In this document: positions 22,115 through 33,371 of the stretch, piece after piece
How the letters are laid out: each line of letters begins with the position of its first letter
How positions within the stretch are numbered: the first letter of the stretch is position 1
NCBI GenBank assembly: GCA_016081115.2
Contig: CM071924.1
Location: forward strand, 95,432,616-95,496,615
Length of the DNA stretch: 64,000 nucleotides
DNA from: Rehmannia glutinosa
Taxonomy: Eukaryota > Streptophyta > Magnoliopsida > Lamiales > Orobanchaceae
Direction: 5' to 3'
Made by a program: the position numbers and the translations under genes
Notes under the pieces: model-generated
Told to the model about the DNA's origin: nothing
What the model saw: only the letters and a program-made list of their open reading frames with translations
Databases searched by the model: none

Positions 22115-23115
22115 TTGATGCTAAATCTGGATATCCCAGATTTTAAAAATCGAGAAGTCCTTATTGATGAATGGGCGTCAGCAATGAGGATAAAGAAAAG
22201 CGGTACCCTGGATCTTACGAAAGATTCCTTCATATTACTCCTTGAAATGAGTATTGAGGGATCTGTAAAGATTGCATGGGATATGACCGATGCGAGTACG
22301 AAGAGCGCAGTCACATCAGGGGAATCACTGAAAGGAATTGTCGATGATATGGCAAAACTATTCAAAATCCAGTTCATCGGCACAGGTTATTTTGAGGGAT
22401 TAGAGGATGAAAAAAGAAAAAGATATAAACAAGCCCTTTATAGCCTTGAGTTACATGATATTTGTCATATTGATGAATATATCAAGTTGTTCACCGAATA
22501 CAGGTGGAAATCCAAGATTGTAGAAAAGGAAGCTTCACAGCTATTCTTTGCAAAGATTCCGAGTCCCTGGAGAGAAATGCTTATCAGGGAATACAAGGAT
22601 AGAGCAGAATTACATATTTTGGCCAGAATAATGTCTTTCTTAAAGGCCAAGTTATCTGAATGGTGTTACCAAGCAGCTCTGTACAGGAATTACAAGAGAT
22701 TACGAGGAATTAACAAAGCAGTTTCTCTATGTTGCGTAGACGATGATATCCCAACAGTTGTGGGAAGTCAACCAAGGCGGCATAAGAAGAAGAATGAGAG
22801 AAGCCATCTATACCGTCGGGGAAGCAACAAAAGGTCTTCATGGAGACCTAGAAGGTTTTGGTCAAAAAAAAAAGGCCAGAAGTTACAAATCAGGGCAAAG
22901 ACCAGCACCAAGCAGGAGTAAAACCTCTTCATCAAGTTCAAATCAAGCAAGTACCAGCAGAACCCCAGGAAGGAGAACTTTCAGGCGGGCTCACACCATG
23001 GCTAATGAAAGTTTCAGAGACTGTAATTGCTGGACATACGGAGCAAGAGGGCATATCTCAACTTATTGCCCAGAAAATCAAAGACGAGGAGTCAGAAATC
23101 ATGATCAGAGATTTC
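22115..23115 (+). pseudogene. Pararetroviral coat protein with altered zinc knuckle
   Basis: The frame 22115-22921 carries a helical capsid-type domain (YFEGLEDEKRKRYKQAL, then FFAKIPSPWREMLIREY) and a basic C-terminal stretch. A frame change near 22860 leads on to the zinc-knuckle region at 23028-23069. In it, C-W-T-Y-G-A-R-G-H-I-S-T-Y-C has Tyr where the CX2CX4HX4C motif needs its second Cys (codon 23037-23039). The product would pack genomic DNA into virions. This copy cannot do so intact. Confidence 0.8.
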
Positions 23116-23116
23116 T

Positions 23117-23291
23117 CTAAAAGATATTGGCGAGGATTTACCAGCTATTTCCTAAAGAATTCTTATTCTTAACAGAGGAATTAAACAGGCAGAAATCTAA
23201 AGATATTGGCGAGGATTTACCAGTTATTTCATGACGAGATTTCTCTAAAAGAATTCTTATTCTTAACAGAGGAATTAAACAGGCAGAAATC
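23117..23291 (+). repeat. Direct duplication inside the viral remnant
   Basis: 'aaagatattggcgaggattt' and 'aagaattcttattcttaaca' each occur twice, about 90 bp apart, with the same flanking 'ggaattaaacaggcagaaat'. The duplication lies where the catalytic half of the protease should be. Confidence 0.85.
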
Positions 23292-23771
23292 ATGATCGGA
23301 GGCGCAGGCGGTACCCCATGGTACAAAGTAAAGACGCCACCAATCTATTTCCATGACACAAGAGCAGATGTTTTGCTAGGAAATAATTTCCTACAAACAT
23401 TCAAGCGATTTACACAGGAAAATGAGACAAAAAGACTTATTTTCACAACATTATGTGATCATAAGATCATTGTCCAGAGACTGCGGGAAGCATTTTACAG
23501 AAAAATGACAATTAATTTTCGCAGCAAGCGTGGTGATAAAGCCAAACTTCGAAATCCAAAAATGGCGGATAAGAGAAGATTTGGTGATGCATTATTATCC
23601 TTTCGACAATATGGTTCGAAGCAAAAAGATGCAAAGCAATGGGATAATAACTTGTATTCATTCAGAATACAAGGAGAAGAACGAGTACCTCCAGAGACTA
23701 TTGCAGAATTGATGATGAGCCTAATGGAGAAGCCACAGAGTGATGTTACCATTGGAGAAGCCACAGAGTGA
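23292..23771 (+). pseudogene. Pararetroviral protease remnant and linker
   Basis: The frame retains the C-terminal aspartic-protease signature (FHDTRADVLLGNNFLQTF), but the upstream DTG-type active site is missing: only the 175-bp duplicated stretch separates it from the zinc knuckle. The rest is a linker leading to RT. Bases 23723-23782 repeat the phrase 'gagaagccacagagtgatgt', another short duplication that shifts the frame. Confidence 0.75.
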
Positions 23772-24770
23772 TGTTACCATAGAAGATCAAATATCACTCG
23801 AGGATATCAAGAAGAAGATCCAAATAAATTATAATGAAGATCCTTTAGCTTGGTGGGATAAAAACGATCTCAAAGCATCCTTAAAGGTTAAACCAGGAAA
23901 AGAATACGAGTTCGTGAGATTCAAACCAATCCTTATGAATCAAGAGGATCGGGAGGATATGCAAAAGATACTTAAGGAACATCTTGACCTTAAGTTAATT
24001 TCACCAGGAGTTTCTCCATACAGCAGTCCGGGGTTCTTAATCAGAAACCATGGAGAAATCAAAAGAGGAAAGCCAAAACTTGTTATTAATTACAAAATGA
24101 TTAATAACATTCTGGAATCCGACGGATACTATATCCCAAACAGAGAACATTTGGTTAACTGCATCAAAGGTGCCAAGATATTCTCAAAGTTTGATTGCAA
24201 ATCTGGATTCTACCAGTTAAGGTGGAGGAAGAAATCAAGAAGTTTCTGACTTTCTCCACACCACAAGGACATTATATTTGGAACGTAATGCATATGGGAT
24301 TGGCTAACGCACCCCAGATATATCAAAGAAAGATGGATAATCTCTTCAAAGATTATTTCAGTTTCATGTTCGTGTATATCAACGATATTCTGATCTCATC
24401 AAAGAACATGAAGGAGCATCTAAAACATTTGGAAATATTTTCAGATGTTTGTCACAAAGAAGGATTAGTGCTTTCGGAAAAGAATGCGGTAATTGCAACA
24501 AGACAAATTGAATTTCTCAGAATTGAAATTGATGAATCTGGAATTATTCTACAGAATCATATTGTGGAAAAGATACAAGGATTTCCAGATACACTGAAAG
24601 ACAAGAAGCAGCTTCAGAGTTTTCTTGGAGTTGTTAATTTTGCTGGGATGTTCATTAACAAGTTGGCATATTACAAGAAGGTGTTTAGCCCATTGCTTAA
24701 AAAAGATGCAGTATTCAAATGGGAAGATGAACATCAAGAAGGAATTAAGCAACTTAAAAAAAGTTTGTAA
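23740..24770 (+). pseudogene. Pararetroviral reverse transcriptase with changed active site
   Basis: Frame 23740-24249 contains the RT fingers (KLISPGVSPYSSPGFLI, KPKLVINYKMINN) and FSKFDCKSGFYQ. After a frameshift near 24235 the frame to 24770 gives FLTFSTPQGHYIWNVMHMGL, the palm and the thumb (LQSFLGVVNFAGMFI). The catalytic YIDD motif reads Tyr-Ile-Asn-Asp (24375-24386), a single G-to-A change at the first Asp. Sequence style is Caulimoviridae, not Ty3/gypsy: no integrase follows. Confidence 0.9.
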
Positions 24771-25222
24771 AAAGCTTCCAAAGCTTGCGATTCCTCAAGA
24801 CGAGGATGAACTGGTTCTTTATACAGATGCCAGTGATGATTGGTGGACAACAGTTCTTACTAAGGTCACACCAAACGAGGAAGTGACATGTAGATATTGC
24901 AGCGATTTATTCACACCTAGTGAAGCAAACAAATGGCATATCAACGAGAAAGAATTATTTGCAGTCAGAAAGGCTTTTAAAAAATGGCCTCTATTTTTAC
25001 TGGCTAAAAAGTTTACTTTAAAAATTGATAATTCAAGTGTCGAGGTTTTTACGAAAAATAAAATTGAATCAAAACCGAGAAAAGGCTCGATTACTTAGAT
25101 GTCAAGTTTGAATGTCAATATTATGATTATGATATTGTCATTATAAAATCTCATGAAAATATTCTTGCAGATTTTTTGACACGAGATGGAAGGACGCGTT
25201 CTTTGAGGTCCTTAAACGAGTA
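24755..25222 (+). pseudogene. Pararetroviral RNase H
   Basis: Follows RT in a new frame. LVLYTDASDDWWTTVL has the first catalytic Asp, NEKELFAVRKAF the Glu region and LKIDNSSVEVF the third. The tail, NILADFLTRDG at 25156-25191 in a further frame, is the conserved C-terminal motif. A frameshift near 25080 and a stop at about 25220 end it. Confidence 0.85.
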
Positions 25223-25551
25223 AGACATCTCGGGAAAACTTGGAGAGTCTAGAACGAGATTTTGGGGCGTTATGTCTCAATGCGTTCTTTGGCCGACTTC
25301 AACAGTGACCAGTAAACGTTTAGTCAAATACGAGCATGCCCGTTCGCTCAAGGACAATTGTTCTTAAGATGCAAGGGCCTCTCTTCCAGGCCGCATCTCC
25401 TATGGTGCAAAAAGGGCGAATAGAGAACGGGCTCTAACCCGGAGGTTATGGATTCAAGTAGCATAATCACAAGTGTTGCGGTGATGCATCCCCCAGGGTG
25501 TACAAACTGTAACGAATGTTGAAGCTCTGGTGTCACAGCCCGAGTCTTCAA
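25223..25551 (+). other. Viral-derived non-coding stretch between RNase H and the LTR insertion
   Basis: No open frame of note. Includes 'acgaacgaatgttgaagctc'-like text leading to the insertion target 'gtcaa'. Probably the intergenic part before the last viral ORF. Confidence 0.5.
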
Positions 25552-25556
25552 GTCAA

Positions 25557-27114
25557 TGATAGGTGTGAGTTTTGCATGTATTTTAGGGCATATTTATGGC
25601 TATAATTGTTTATAAACATGCAATAACGTGTATGAAATGGTATATATTCGCTCTTTGTGGGAAAGATATTACGCTTTGCTCGTTTTGTAGGAATTTAACG
25701 ATATTTGGAGTGATTTTGTGACAAATACGAGCATTACACCCAATTGGAAGCCAACTATATGGATTCTAGAGTCATAGTGATGAGTCGTGTGTCAAAAGAA
25801 GCATGGATGATCAAACAACAAGGAGATTTATCTCAAGGAACATCTAAACGCGTATGGAATTTCCAAAGACTGGCGGGGGGTTTAGTATTTTGGCCATAAC
25901 TCTCTCTACAAAATTGATATTAAGGTGATTCGAGTGGCTATGGAAAGCTAAAAGAGAGGGCTACAACTCTTATGAAGACCCCACAAACAAATTTGGACGT
26001 TTGGATGGCGCACGGGTAACCCGTGCGTGGACGCACGACCGTCGCCCTCTGAGAGATCGGATGTTTTCTACGGGATGGCGCACGGGTAGCCCGTGCGTGG
26101 GCGCACGACCGTGCGTTCTTGTAGAAAACTCCAAAAATGACAAAGCAAATTGACCTAGACTTCAAAAGGGTATAAATACCACTTCTTGGGGCGCACACGG
26201 GGAGGAAAGGCAGAATACACCCCAAGAACACAAGAAACACATCAATTTCATCAAGGAAGAATAAAGGGAAGAATCGGGTTGAATCGGAGCTTGAGGATTG
26301 AAGATTAATCGAGAGATTATCCATTTCCCTAAGTTTTCTCATTCTTTGTGCTTTAATCTTTCATTTTAGCTTCTTATGAATATGAACAATTTGTCTACAT
26401 GAGTTGTTTATTTGTAATGGGTAGCTAAACATCTTGTGATTTCCGGGTTTTGGAAGTAGATTATTTGAACTCTTATTGAATGTTTTAATCTTAGTTGAAG
26501 TTATTGTCTTGAAGCCTATTTGAGTACTTTGAGCTTATTCTTGTTTTATGACTTGATCAATGATTTAACTTGTTTGATATATTGATTCATAATTCGAGAG
26601 ATGAGTTTCAATATTAGATCTTGAGTACTTGACATGAATATTTGCATGAATCGAGAGGTTTGTAGATATTTGTGAGGATATTTGATCTTTGGTGCTTTTG
26701 GGAGTTGTATATCTATTGTTGAGTAGAGATCTAGCAAAGATATTTCAATCTACGTTTTATATGCATCTCGAGAGGGAGGATAAAATATCGTGGTGATCGT
26801 CTTATAGGTATATTGATAATAACTTTGGCTTTGATTAAATCGGACAACAAGAGGAATATTAATCAAAACCATAACCGGGAATCCATTTTATTCTCTTGAT
26901 AATTCCATTATTTTTCATCTTGTGTTTTTGTGGTTATTCTTGTCTTTACCTCCACAACAATCATCCATTATTATCGATCGTCTAAATAAAAATAAGACTA
27001 TCTTAGTTCAATACTTAGCACATTAATTTATTAGTCTCGTGGATACGACCTTGCTTACCCTATTCTATAAACTAAACCGTACACTTGCGGTGAAGCTAAA
27101 AATATAGGCGAACA
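25557..27114 (+). repeat. 5' LTR of the Athila-like element
   Basis: It begins 'tgataggtgtgag' and ends 'ggcgaaca' (TG...CA). A TATA box 'tataaata' is at 26171-26178. Two palindromic GC-rich motifs lie upstream of the TATA box at 26008-26027 and 26078-26097. It lacks about 31 bp (near 25740) present in the other LTR. Confidence 0.95.
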
Positions 27115-27120
27115 AGTTTT

Positions 27121-27138
27121 TGGCGCCGTTGCCGGGGA
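27121..27138 (+). other. Primer-binding site complementary to tRNA-Asp
   Basis: 'tggcgccgttgccgggga' lies a few bases inside the 5' LTR. It is the standard primer site of Athila-type and some other plant Ty3/gypsy elements. Confidence 0.9.
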
Positions 27139-27288
27139 CTAATACAATTTTTGGTGCTAATATTGCGATAGATAGAATTATTTTTAATTTAGACATTTTT
27201 TTATTTCATTTTTCTTTTGTAAATTCTCTCTACAATGTTTGATTTGTTTCTTTGAGTTGGTATAGGTAGTGCACGAACACGCTTTCGG

Positions 27289-27997
27289 ATGGAGAATGCC
27301 AATTATTTCAATAATCGGAATTCTTACAGTTATTGGAATAATCCTACTCCTACGTACTATTATCCAAATTGGGCGAATTACGAAGATTTTTCATATGCTC
27401 ACACGGAGAATGTGATTCCAACACCATCAAGCTCCAATGTAATGAATGGGTTTACAAATGCGGAGGCAAAATCATCTTTAGAAGAAGCCTCGCCTTGTTA
27501 AGGATGCAAACAAGTTTGTTCGGGGAGCGAGTCGAGGACCGCTTTACTCGCGATGAAGTAAATAAGCCATCTTTAGAAGAAGCCCTCACCTCATTCATAA
27601 ATCAATCCAATGCATTCATGAGTGAAACTAGAGCCGCTTCATAATAAGCGAAAGACGCAAGGATGGACAAGATGGAACAACAAGTGACAAGCTCGATAAA
27701 GAACCAGAGACTCAAATGGGCCAATTAGTTACAATTGTTAGTGAGCAATATCAAAAGAGCAATTTTCATGCACCACTGAAACCAACTCGAAGGAACAATC
27801 TAGTACCATTCATCAAAGGAGTGGTACCGAATATGAGGAGCCGAAGATCCTGGAAAAACAAGAATGTTCAGAACCAAACACGGATTGTGTGTCTATGGAC
27901 TTTCAACTCGTGTGTGGTGCCGAAAAGAAGCGAGAAGCAGGGCGAGGAACACATGAACAATGCGTGGATGCCCTTGGTCGGTGCGTCGATATCATAA
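27289..27997 (+). pseudogene. Gag-derived fragments of the Athila-like element
   Basis: 27289-27501 encodes an Asn/Tyr-rich start (MENANYFNNRNSYSYWNN). After frame changes, about 27712-27760 reads TQMGQLVTIVSEQYQ, similar to the ETQxGQLA... segment of plant Ty3/gypsy gag. Stops and frame changes break it. Nothing else of gag-pol is left. Confidence 0.5.
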
Positions 27998-28617
27998 GAA
28001 AGCTATCCCACAATGAAACAAACACGGTGGTACATACGCGCACGAACAACATGAGCATAATTCAAATCAAAGTGTTCCAACATCAGGACTCAATACTTGC
28101 TTGAAATCCCAATTATGCATTACTAGATGCAAACAACGGAAAAATGGTTCTTGACCATGATCCAAAGCGACTAATATACGCATTCAAAGTGGTACGAATC
28201 GAAATTAATAGGCGTCAAGCTAAAGACGTTAAATGTAGCGCTTGTTGGGAAGCAACCCAACGGTTTGTGGTGTGATTTTTGTTTGTTTTATTTTTAAAAA
28301 AAAACCTGAGTGTTGTTATGCGGCATCACGCACGGGTGACCCGTGCGCTGAAGACGCACGCCCGTGCGTGCCGGAGGAGGAGGAATAATGTGGCCGGCAT
28401 GAAGCACGGGCGGCCGTCTGCGCAAAGGCGCCACGACCGTGCGCCCTTCAATGAGATAATATTAAGGTACAAAATTTGAAGTGATGGTTGAAGGAAGAAG
28501 TCCTAGCGATATGAGGAGATGCAAGGAGGGCCACCACCCGCACGGATGAATCAGGTAAATCCCACACGATTTTATATTGAAATTCTATCTTCTCTTACGT
28601 GCGATATAATTTCATTT

Positions 28618-28634
28618 AAGTTTGGGGGAGAGAT
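28618..28634 (+). other. Internal polypurine tract-like site
   Basis: 'aagtttgggggagagatag' resembles the true tract at 29974 but lies 1.35 kb upstream. Either a second plus-strand priming site or the junction of an internal deletion. Confidence 0.5.
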
Positions 28635-29973
28635 AGTTATTTTGATATGAAATGTGTGGATTTAAAAAAAAAAATGTGTTTTTGTGTGTTTTCATATAGT
28701 TGCATGTAGAGCATTTTAGGTTGCATTGCATTAGAAGCACGTTTCTGACTTTAACACGTTTATTGCTTTCATAGAGTTTAGAGAGTGAGTTGACCGATAT
28801 TAAGATTCTCGTGCTCTATTTTGAAAATTTTGTATTGTTTGGATTGGGTGTTGAGTATGAGTTGATTGAGCCATGAATAGATGATATTGAGCATGTGGAT
28901 ATTGAGAACATGGTTTGATGCTTTGAATTACGTATTTGCAAGCTGTGAGCTTTTGAGCCTTTACGCTTTCATCATATGCACGATCTTGTTGATTGATTTG
29001 AGTGTATCATTCATGTTGTTAGAATTCTAGAACTTGCTCGTATATCTGTCAAGGTCACATGTTGTATGCGGTGTGAAAATGATCAAAGGCCATTTTTGTT
29101 AGCCCTTCAAGCCTTTTGCTTACCTAAGATGATATTGAATTCCCTAGTTAGCCAACTTGAGCCTATTGCCTAATTTCTTGATAGCAACAATTCAAGCCTT
29201 TAACTTGATATATTTGTTACCCCATACTTGAGCGTATAGCATTGAGTAAAGGGATTGAATGAGGTTGAATGGGTTGGAATTGAAAAGTTGGATAAATTGG
29301 TTGATGGGAACAAAAGGGGAAGAAAAGGAGAAGCAAAGAATGTTGAAAACTCACAAAAGAGTCAAAAAAAAAAAATTTAGCTTTATGAATGAGTTTTCTT
29401 TGAATGAACTTAGAGGCTAGGAATTGTAATGTGAGGTGATGGTGTTTTACAAAAGAAAGGGGATGGAGATAAGAAGAGTTGGTGAAAATGAGAGATGATT
29501 TGGGTAGCATATTAAGCTTTAATGTAGATGATTTATATGCTCATCGGTCTATATGCTCGAGTTTGAGTCACTCTATCTATATTTTCCTACCCTAACCAAA
29601 GAGCATTCATTACAACCAAATGAGAAAGTCCTTTTTGATTCACAAATTGCATACATTCTAGTGGCGGAGAAATGAGACGATTTGCAAGCATATGGTAATT
29701 CTACAACATTGAATTGATTTGAGCGTAAACACGTCCTATATTTATTTGAGATGAGAGTATACACTCGATCTTTGTGAGGCGTAATTCTTAGCATTTACCA
29801 TGGTTTCTTTGATGTGTGCTCTATGTTAGGTGTTTGAGGCTTGGTTTATTCGTTGCTTGACACCTACAATAAACAATGCGGATTTTATGGAGTTGTTGTG
29901 CGTTCTACTTTTCATTACTCCCAATCATGTTTTGTCTAGTTTTTAAAAGCGTTGACCGGGACTATGTGAGTTT
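28635..29973 (+). other. 3' untranslated interior of the Athila-like element
   Basis: No coding frame. Long non-coding stretches before the 3' LTR are usual in Athila-like and Tat-like elements. Phrases such as 'caagcctttaacttgatata' recur loosely. Confidence 0.5.
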
Positions 29974-29988
29974 AAGTTTGGGGGATTT
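29974..29988 (+). other. Polypurine tract of the Athila-like element
   Basis: 'aagtttgggggattt' lies directly against the 3' LTR start 'tgataggtgtg'. Confidence 0.85.
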
Positions 29989-31578
29989 TGATAGGTGTGA
30001 GTTTTGCATGAATTTTAGGGCATATTTATGGCTATAATTGTTTATAAACATGCAATAACGTGTATGAAATGGTATATATTCGCTCTTTGTGGGAAAGATA
30101 TTACGCTTTGCTCGTTTTGTAGGAATTTAACGATATTTGGAGTGATTTTGTGACAAATACGAGCATTGCAACCTAGAATCATCAAGAATCGAGCGATTAC
30201 ACCCAATTGGAAGCCAAATATATGGATTCTAGAGTCATAGTGATGAGTCGTGTGTCAAAAGAAGCATGGAAGATCAAACAACAAGGAGATTTATCTCAAG
30301 GAACATCCAAACGCGTATGGAATTTCCAAAGATCGGGCAGCGGGGTTTAGTATTTTGGCCATAACTCTCTCTACAAAATTGATATTAAGGTGATTCAAGT
30401 GGATATGGAAAGCTAAAAGAGAGGGCTACAACTCTTATGAAGACCCCGCAAACAAATTTGGACGTTTGGATGGCGCACGGGTAACCCGTGCGTGGACGCA
30501 CGACCCGTGCGCCCTACAGAGACTGGATGTTTTCTACGGGATGGCGCACGGGTAGCCCGTGCGTGGGCGCACGACCCGTGCGTTCTTGTAGAAAACTCCA
30601 AAAATGACAGCAAATTGACCTAGACTTCAAAAAGGGTATAAATACCACTTCTTGGGGCGCACACCAGGGGAGGAAAGGCTGGGAATACACCCAAGAACAC
30701 AAGAAACACATCAATTTCATCAAGGAAGAATAAAGGGAAGAATCGGGTTGAATCGGAGCTTGAGGATTGAAGATTAATCGAGAGATTATCCATTTCCCTA
30801 AGTTTTCTCATTCTTTGTGCTTTAATCTTTCATTTTAGCTTCTTATGAATATGAACAATTTGTCTATGAGTTGTTTATTTGTAATGGGTAGCTAAACATC
30901 TTGTGATTTCCGGGTTTTGGGAGTAGATTATTTGAACTCTTATTGAATGTTTTAATCTTAGTTGAAGTTATTGTCTTGAAGCCTATTTGAGTACTTTGAG
31001 CTTATTCTTGTTTTATCACTTGATCAATGATTTAACTTGTTTGATATATTGATTCATAATTCGAGAGATGAGTTTCAATATTAGATCTTGAGTACTTGAC
31101 ATGAATATTTGCATGAATCGAGAGGTTTGTAGATATTTGTGAGGATATTTGATCTTTGGTGCTTTTGGGAGTTGTATATCTATTGTTGAGTAGAGATGCT
31201 AGCAAAGATATTTCAATCTACGTTTTATATGCATCTCGAGAGGAGGATAAAATATCGTGGTGATCGCCTTATAGGTATATTGATAATAACTTTGGCTTTG
31301 ATTAAATCGGACAACAAGAGGAATATTAATCGAAACCATAACGGGAATCCATTTTATTCTCTTGATAATTCCATTATTTTTCATCTTGTGTTTTTGTGGT
31401 TATTCTTGTCTTTACCTCCACAACAATCATCCAATTATGATCGTCTAAATAAAAATAAGACTATCTTAGTTCAATACTTAGCACATTAATTTATTAGTCT
31501 CTGTGGATACGACCTTGCTTACCCTATTCTATAAACTAAACCGTACACTTGCGGTGAAGCTAAAAATATAGGCGAACA
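29989..31578 (+). repeat. 3' LTR of the Athila-like element
   Basis: Same ends as the 5' LTR. TATA box at 30637-30644 and palindromes at 30473-30492 and 30544-30563. Retains the 31-bp segment missing from the other LTR. Confidence 0.95.
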
Positions 31579-31613
31579 GTCAACCCAGCACCTCTGGGGT
31601 AAAAGAGGGAGAG

Positions 31614-32555
31614 TTGAATTTTAGGCCACAGACCGGCAAATCTAAGGTTCAAACTGACGAGATTAAGATTTCTCCTATGCAGGTATATCAACGGCAATGG
31701 GAGAAACTAGTTACAAGGAGGTATTTTAACCCAGAAAAAACTATAGTTGATATCTCAGGCAAGTATCCCAGGGTTTGGATGAAGCCAGGAAGTCATCCAA
31801 ATGAAGTACAAGAATGGTATACGTTTGGAGCTCTAGCTTCAATCTATACTGTATCACCAGGATTCCTAGAAATTTCGAAATTACCGAAATGGATTGGGGA
31901 AGCAATTTACGAGACTTGGGCCAATAATCCACACTTGGCCAGATGAGACATTTTGGAACTATATTTTCTAAGTGCAGCTCCCGAACCAGCAAAGAAATGC
32001 TTTAATGAAGCTTTCCATTTCATCAAGCTAAGAAGACTAGATGGAAATACTTTAAAATATATAAAAGCATCTTCACCGGAAGAAGGACCAGTATTAGTAG
32101 GAGCATTTTCTGAAGATGAAGCTTCTACCAGACGAGCATGGGGTCTTTGGGTTTGTCTAACCGAAATGGACAAAGTCAAATATCCATTCAAGTTTTTCCA
32201 GAATTCAACAAATGGATCTTTCCTTTTGAATTCGATGACTGGATCAACCACAGGATTCGCAGAGGAACTCTTTGAGACCAAAAGAAGAATTCTCGGGAGA
32301 ATAAGATTCAGGCAAGTAAAGAAACTTACCGGAAATTCTGTAACATGGCGCATGTTGGTCGTTGGATCGACCGGATCTGTCAACCATGCCCCGAACAAAA
32401 GGAACCCGAGTTTGGGAAAGGTTTTTGACCCAAACCCGACCGACAAGACCATACAGTTGGAAAGGATAAGGGCCCAGCTCACAAGACGCGTTTTCCTCGG
32501 GGACCACATAGACCAACTTTTTAAAAGATTCTCCGACAACCATCACATGGGTTGA
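31614..32555 (+). pseudogene. Downstream ORF of the pararetrovirus
   Basis: Two frames in succession (31614-31946, stop, 31953-32555) form one long frame disrupted once. The translated sequence is soluble and globular-looking (for example WYTFGALASIYTVSPGFLEI, then RAWGLWVCLTEMDKVKYPF), with a basic C-terminus. A separate ORF after RNase H and just before the pregenomic promoter occupies the place of tungrovirus ORF4 or the caulimovirus transactivator/inclusion-body gene. I see no motif that decides between them. Confidence 0.6.
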
Positions 32556-32605
32556 GTCACGCGAAAAGAAAAGGAAGACAACTGTCGAGGCAATAATGCA
32601 GGATA

Positions 32606-32680
32606 TGACGTAAGCAGTGGCGTCATAAGTTTCAACAAGATTTGAAGTCCGCCTTTCAAGTCCGGACTTACCTATATAAA
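32606..32680 (+). promoter_or_regulatory. Pararetroviral pregenomic RNA promoter
   Basis: 'tgacgtaag' (32606-32614) and an inverted 'gcgtcata' (32620-32627) form an as-1-like pair of TGACG sites, the bZIP/TGA-factor element of the 35S-type promoters. The TATA box 'tatataaa' is at 32673-32680, at normal spacing. Confidence 0.82.
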
Positions 32681-32734
32681 TTGCAGGATTTGAAGGAAAC
32701 TGAGGACATCGAACATTTTTCTTAGTTTTCTTAT

Positions 32735-32740
32735 AATAAA
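32735..32740 (+). terminator. Pararetroviral poly(A) signal
   Basis: AATAAA about 60 bp after the TATA box. Caulimoviridae place their poly(A) signal shortly after the transcription start so that genomic RNA is terminally redundant. Confidence 0.65.
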
Positions 32741-33065
32741 GTCTGAGACAAAAAAAAATCTATAATATTTTGAGTGTTTTAGTTTTCAAGTTTTTATGTG
32801 TTTTAGAGTGCAAGCCTCATACATGAGAATTTAAACAAATATTTTCCTCCCAAAAGGAGATTACTAATGTAATAAATATTTCTATAAGTTCTTAATAAAA
32901 AGGGGCTTTCTGCTTCAACATGTCTTAATAATGTTCTATTAATTTATCCCGTTTAAAGATTATCTTGTACACTTGGAGTAGGAAACGAACCAAGGCGTGT
33001 CTTTGGCGATTCTTTGAAGAGTCGGATAACTTGCAGATTATCTTCCCTGAGGGTGAGGTTGAATA

Positions 33066-33371
33066 GTGAGGAGTTGTTTGTCAAAAAATCTGGGGGCAAT
33101 AATTTTCCGACTGGTGGTGTTGCGAACCATCTCACCCGGTGCTGTTTCGGTCAAAGAAGGTATGAAATTTAAGGGATATTTTAATTTTACGGAAGCATGT
33201 TGGGCCCGATATGGTCGTAATAGACTATATCCATTTAGGTTAATAAACTTAGGCAATTTGAAGTATATATACATGTTAGTAAAACGTTTACAGAAGTATG
33301 CCATGTTAAAGTTTATAGGCTGGAAACCTGACATGATCCATTTAAAACCTCTGAATAGAGACTGGATCTAA
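33066..33371 (+). pseudogene. Unrecognised ORF in the viral leader region
   Basis: An open frame of 101 codons lies 390 bp after the viral TATA box. It has an aromatic and basic composition (FKGYFNFTEACWARYGRN, then KYIYMLVKRLQKYAML). In a pararetrovirus this is the leader, which normally has only very short ORFs. It may be a fragment of viral coding sequence joined out of place, or chance. Confidence 0.3.

Larger units (their letters stand above)
25557..31578 (+). mobile_element. Non-autonomous Athila-like LTR retrotransposon
   Basis: LTRs at 25557-27114 and 29989-31578, perfect 5-bp target duplication 'gtcaa' (25552-25556 and 31579-31583), a tRNA-Asp-type primer site and a polypurine tract define a complete element. 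The 2.9-kb interior has only gag-like fragments and no protease, RT or integrase, so it depended on another element to move. The primer site and the 'ttgttgggaagcaacccaac' hairpin at about 28242 (common near the end of pol in Athila-type elements) suggest Athila. It lies inside the pararetrovirus. High LTR similarity implies a relatively recent insertion. Confidence 0.95.

Noticed and set aside
25557..31578. LTR element as an autonomous retrotransposon
   Set aside because: No protease, RT, RNase H or integrase is encoded between the LTRs.
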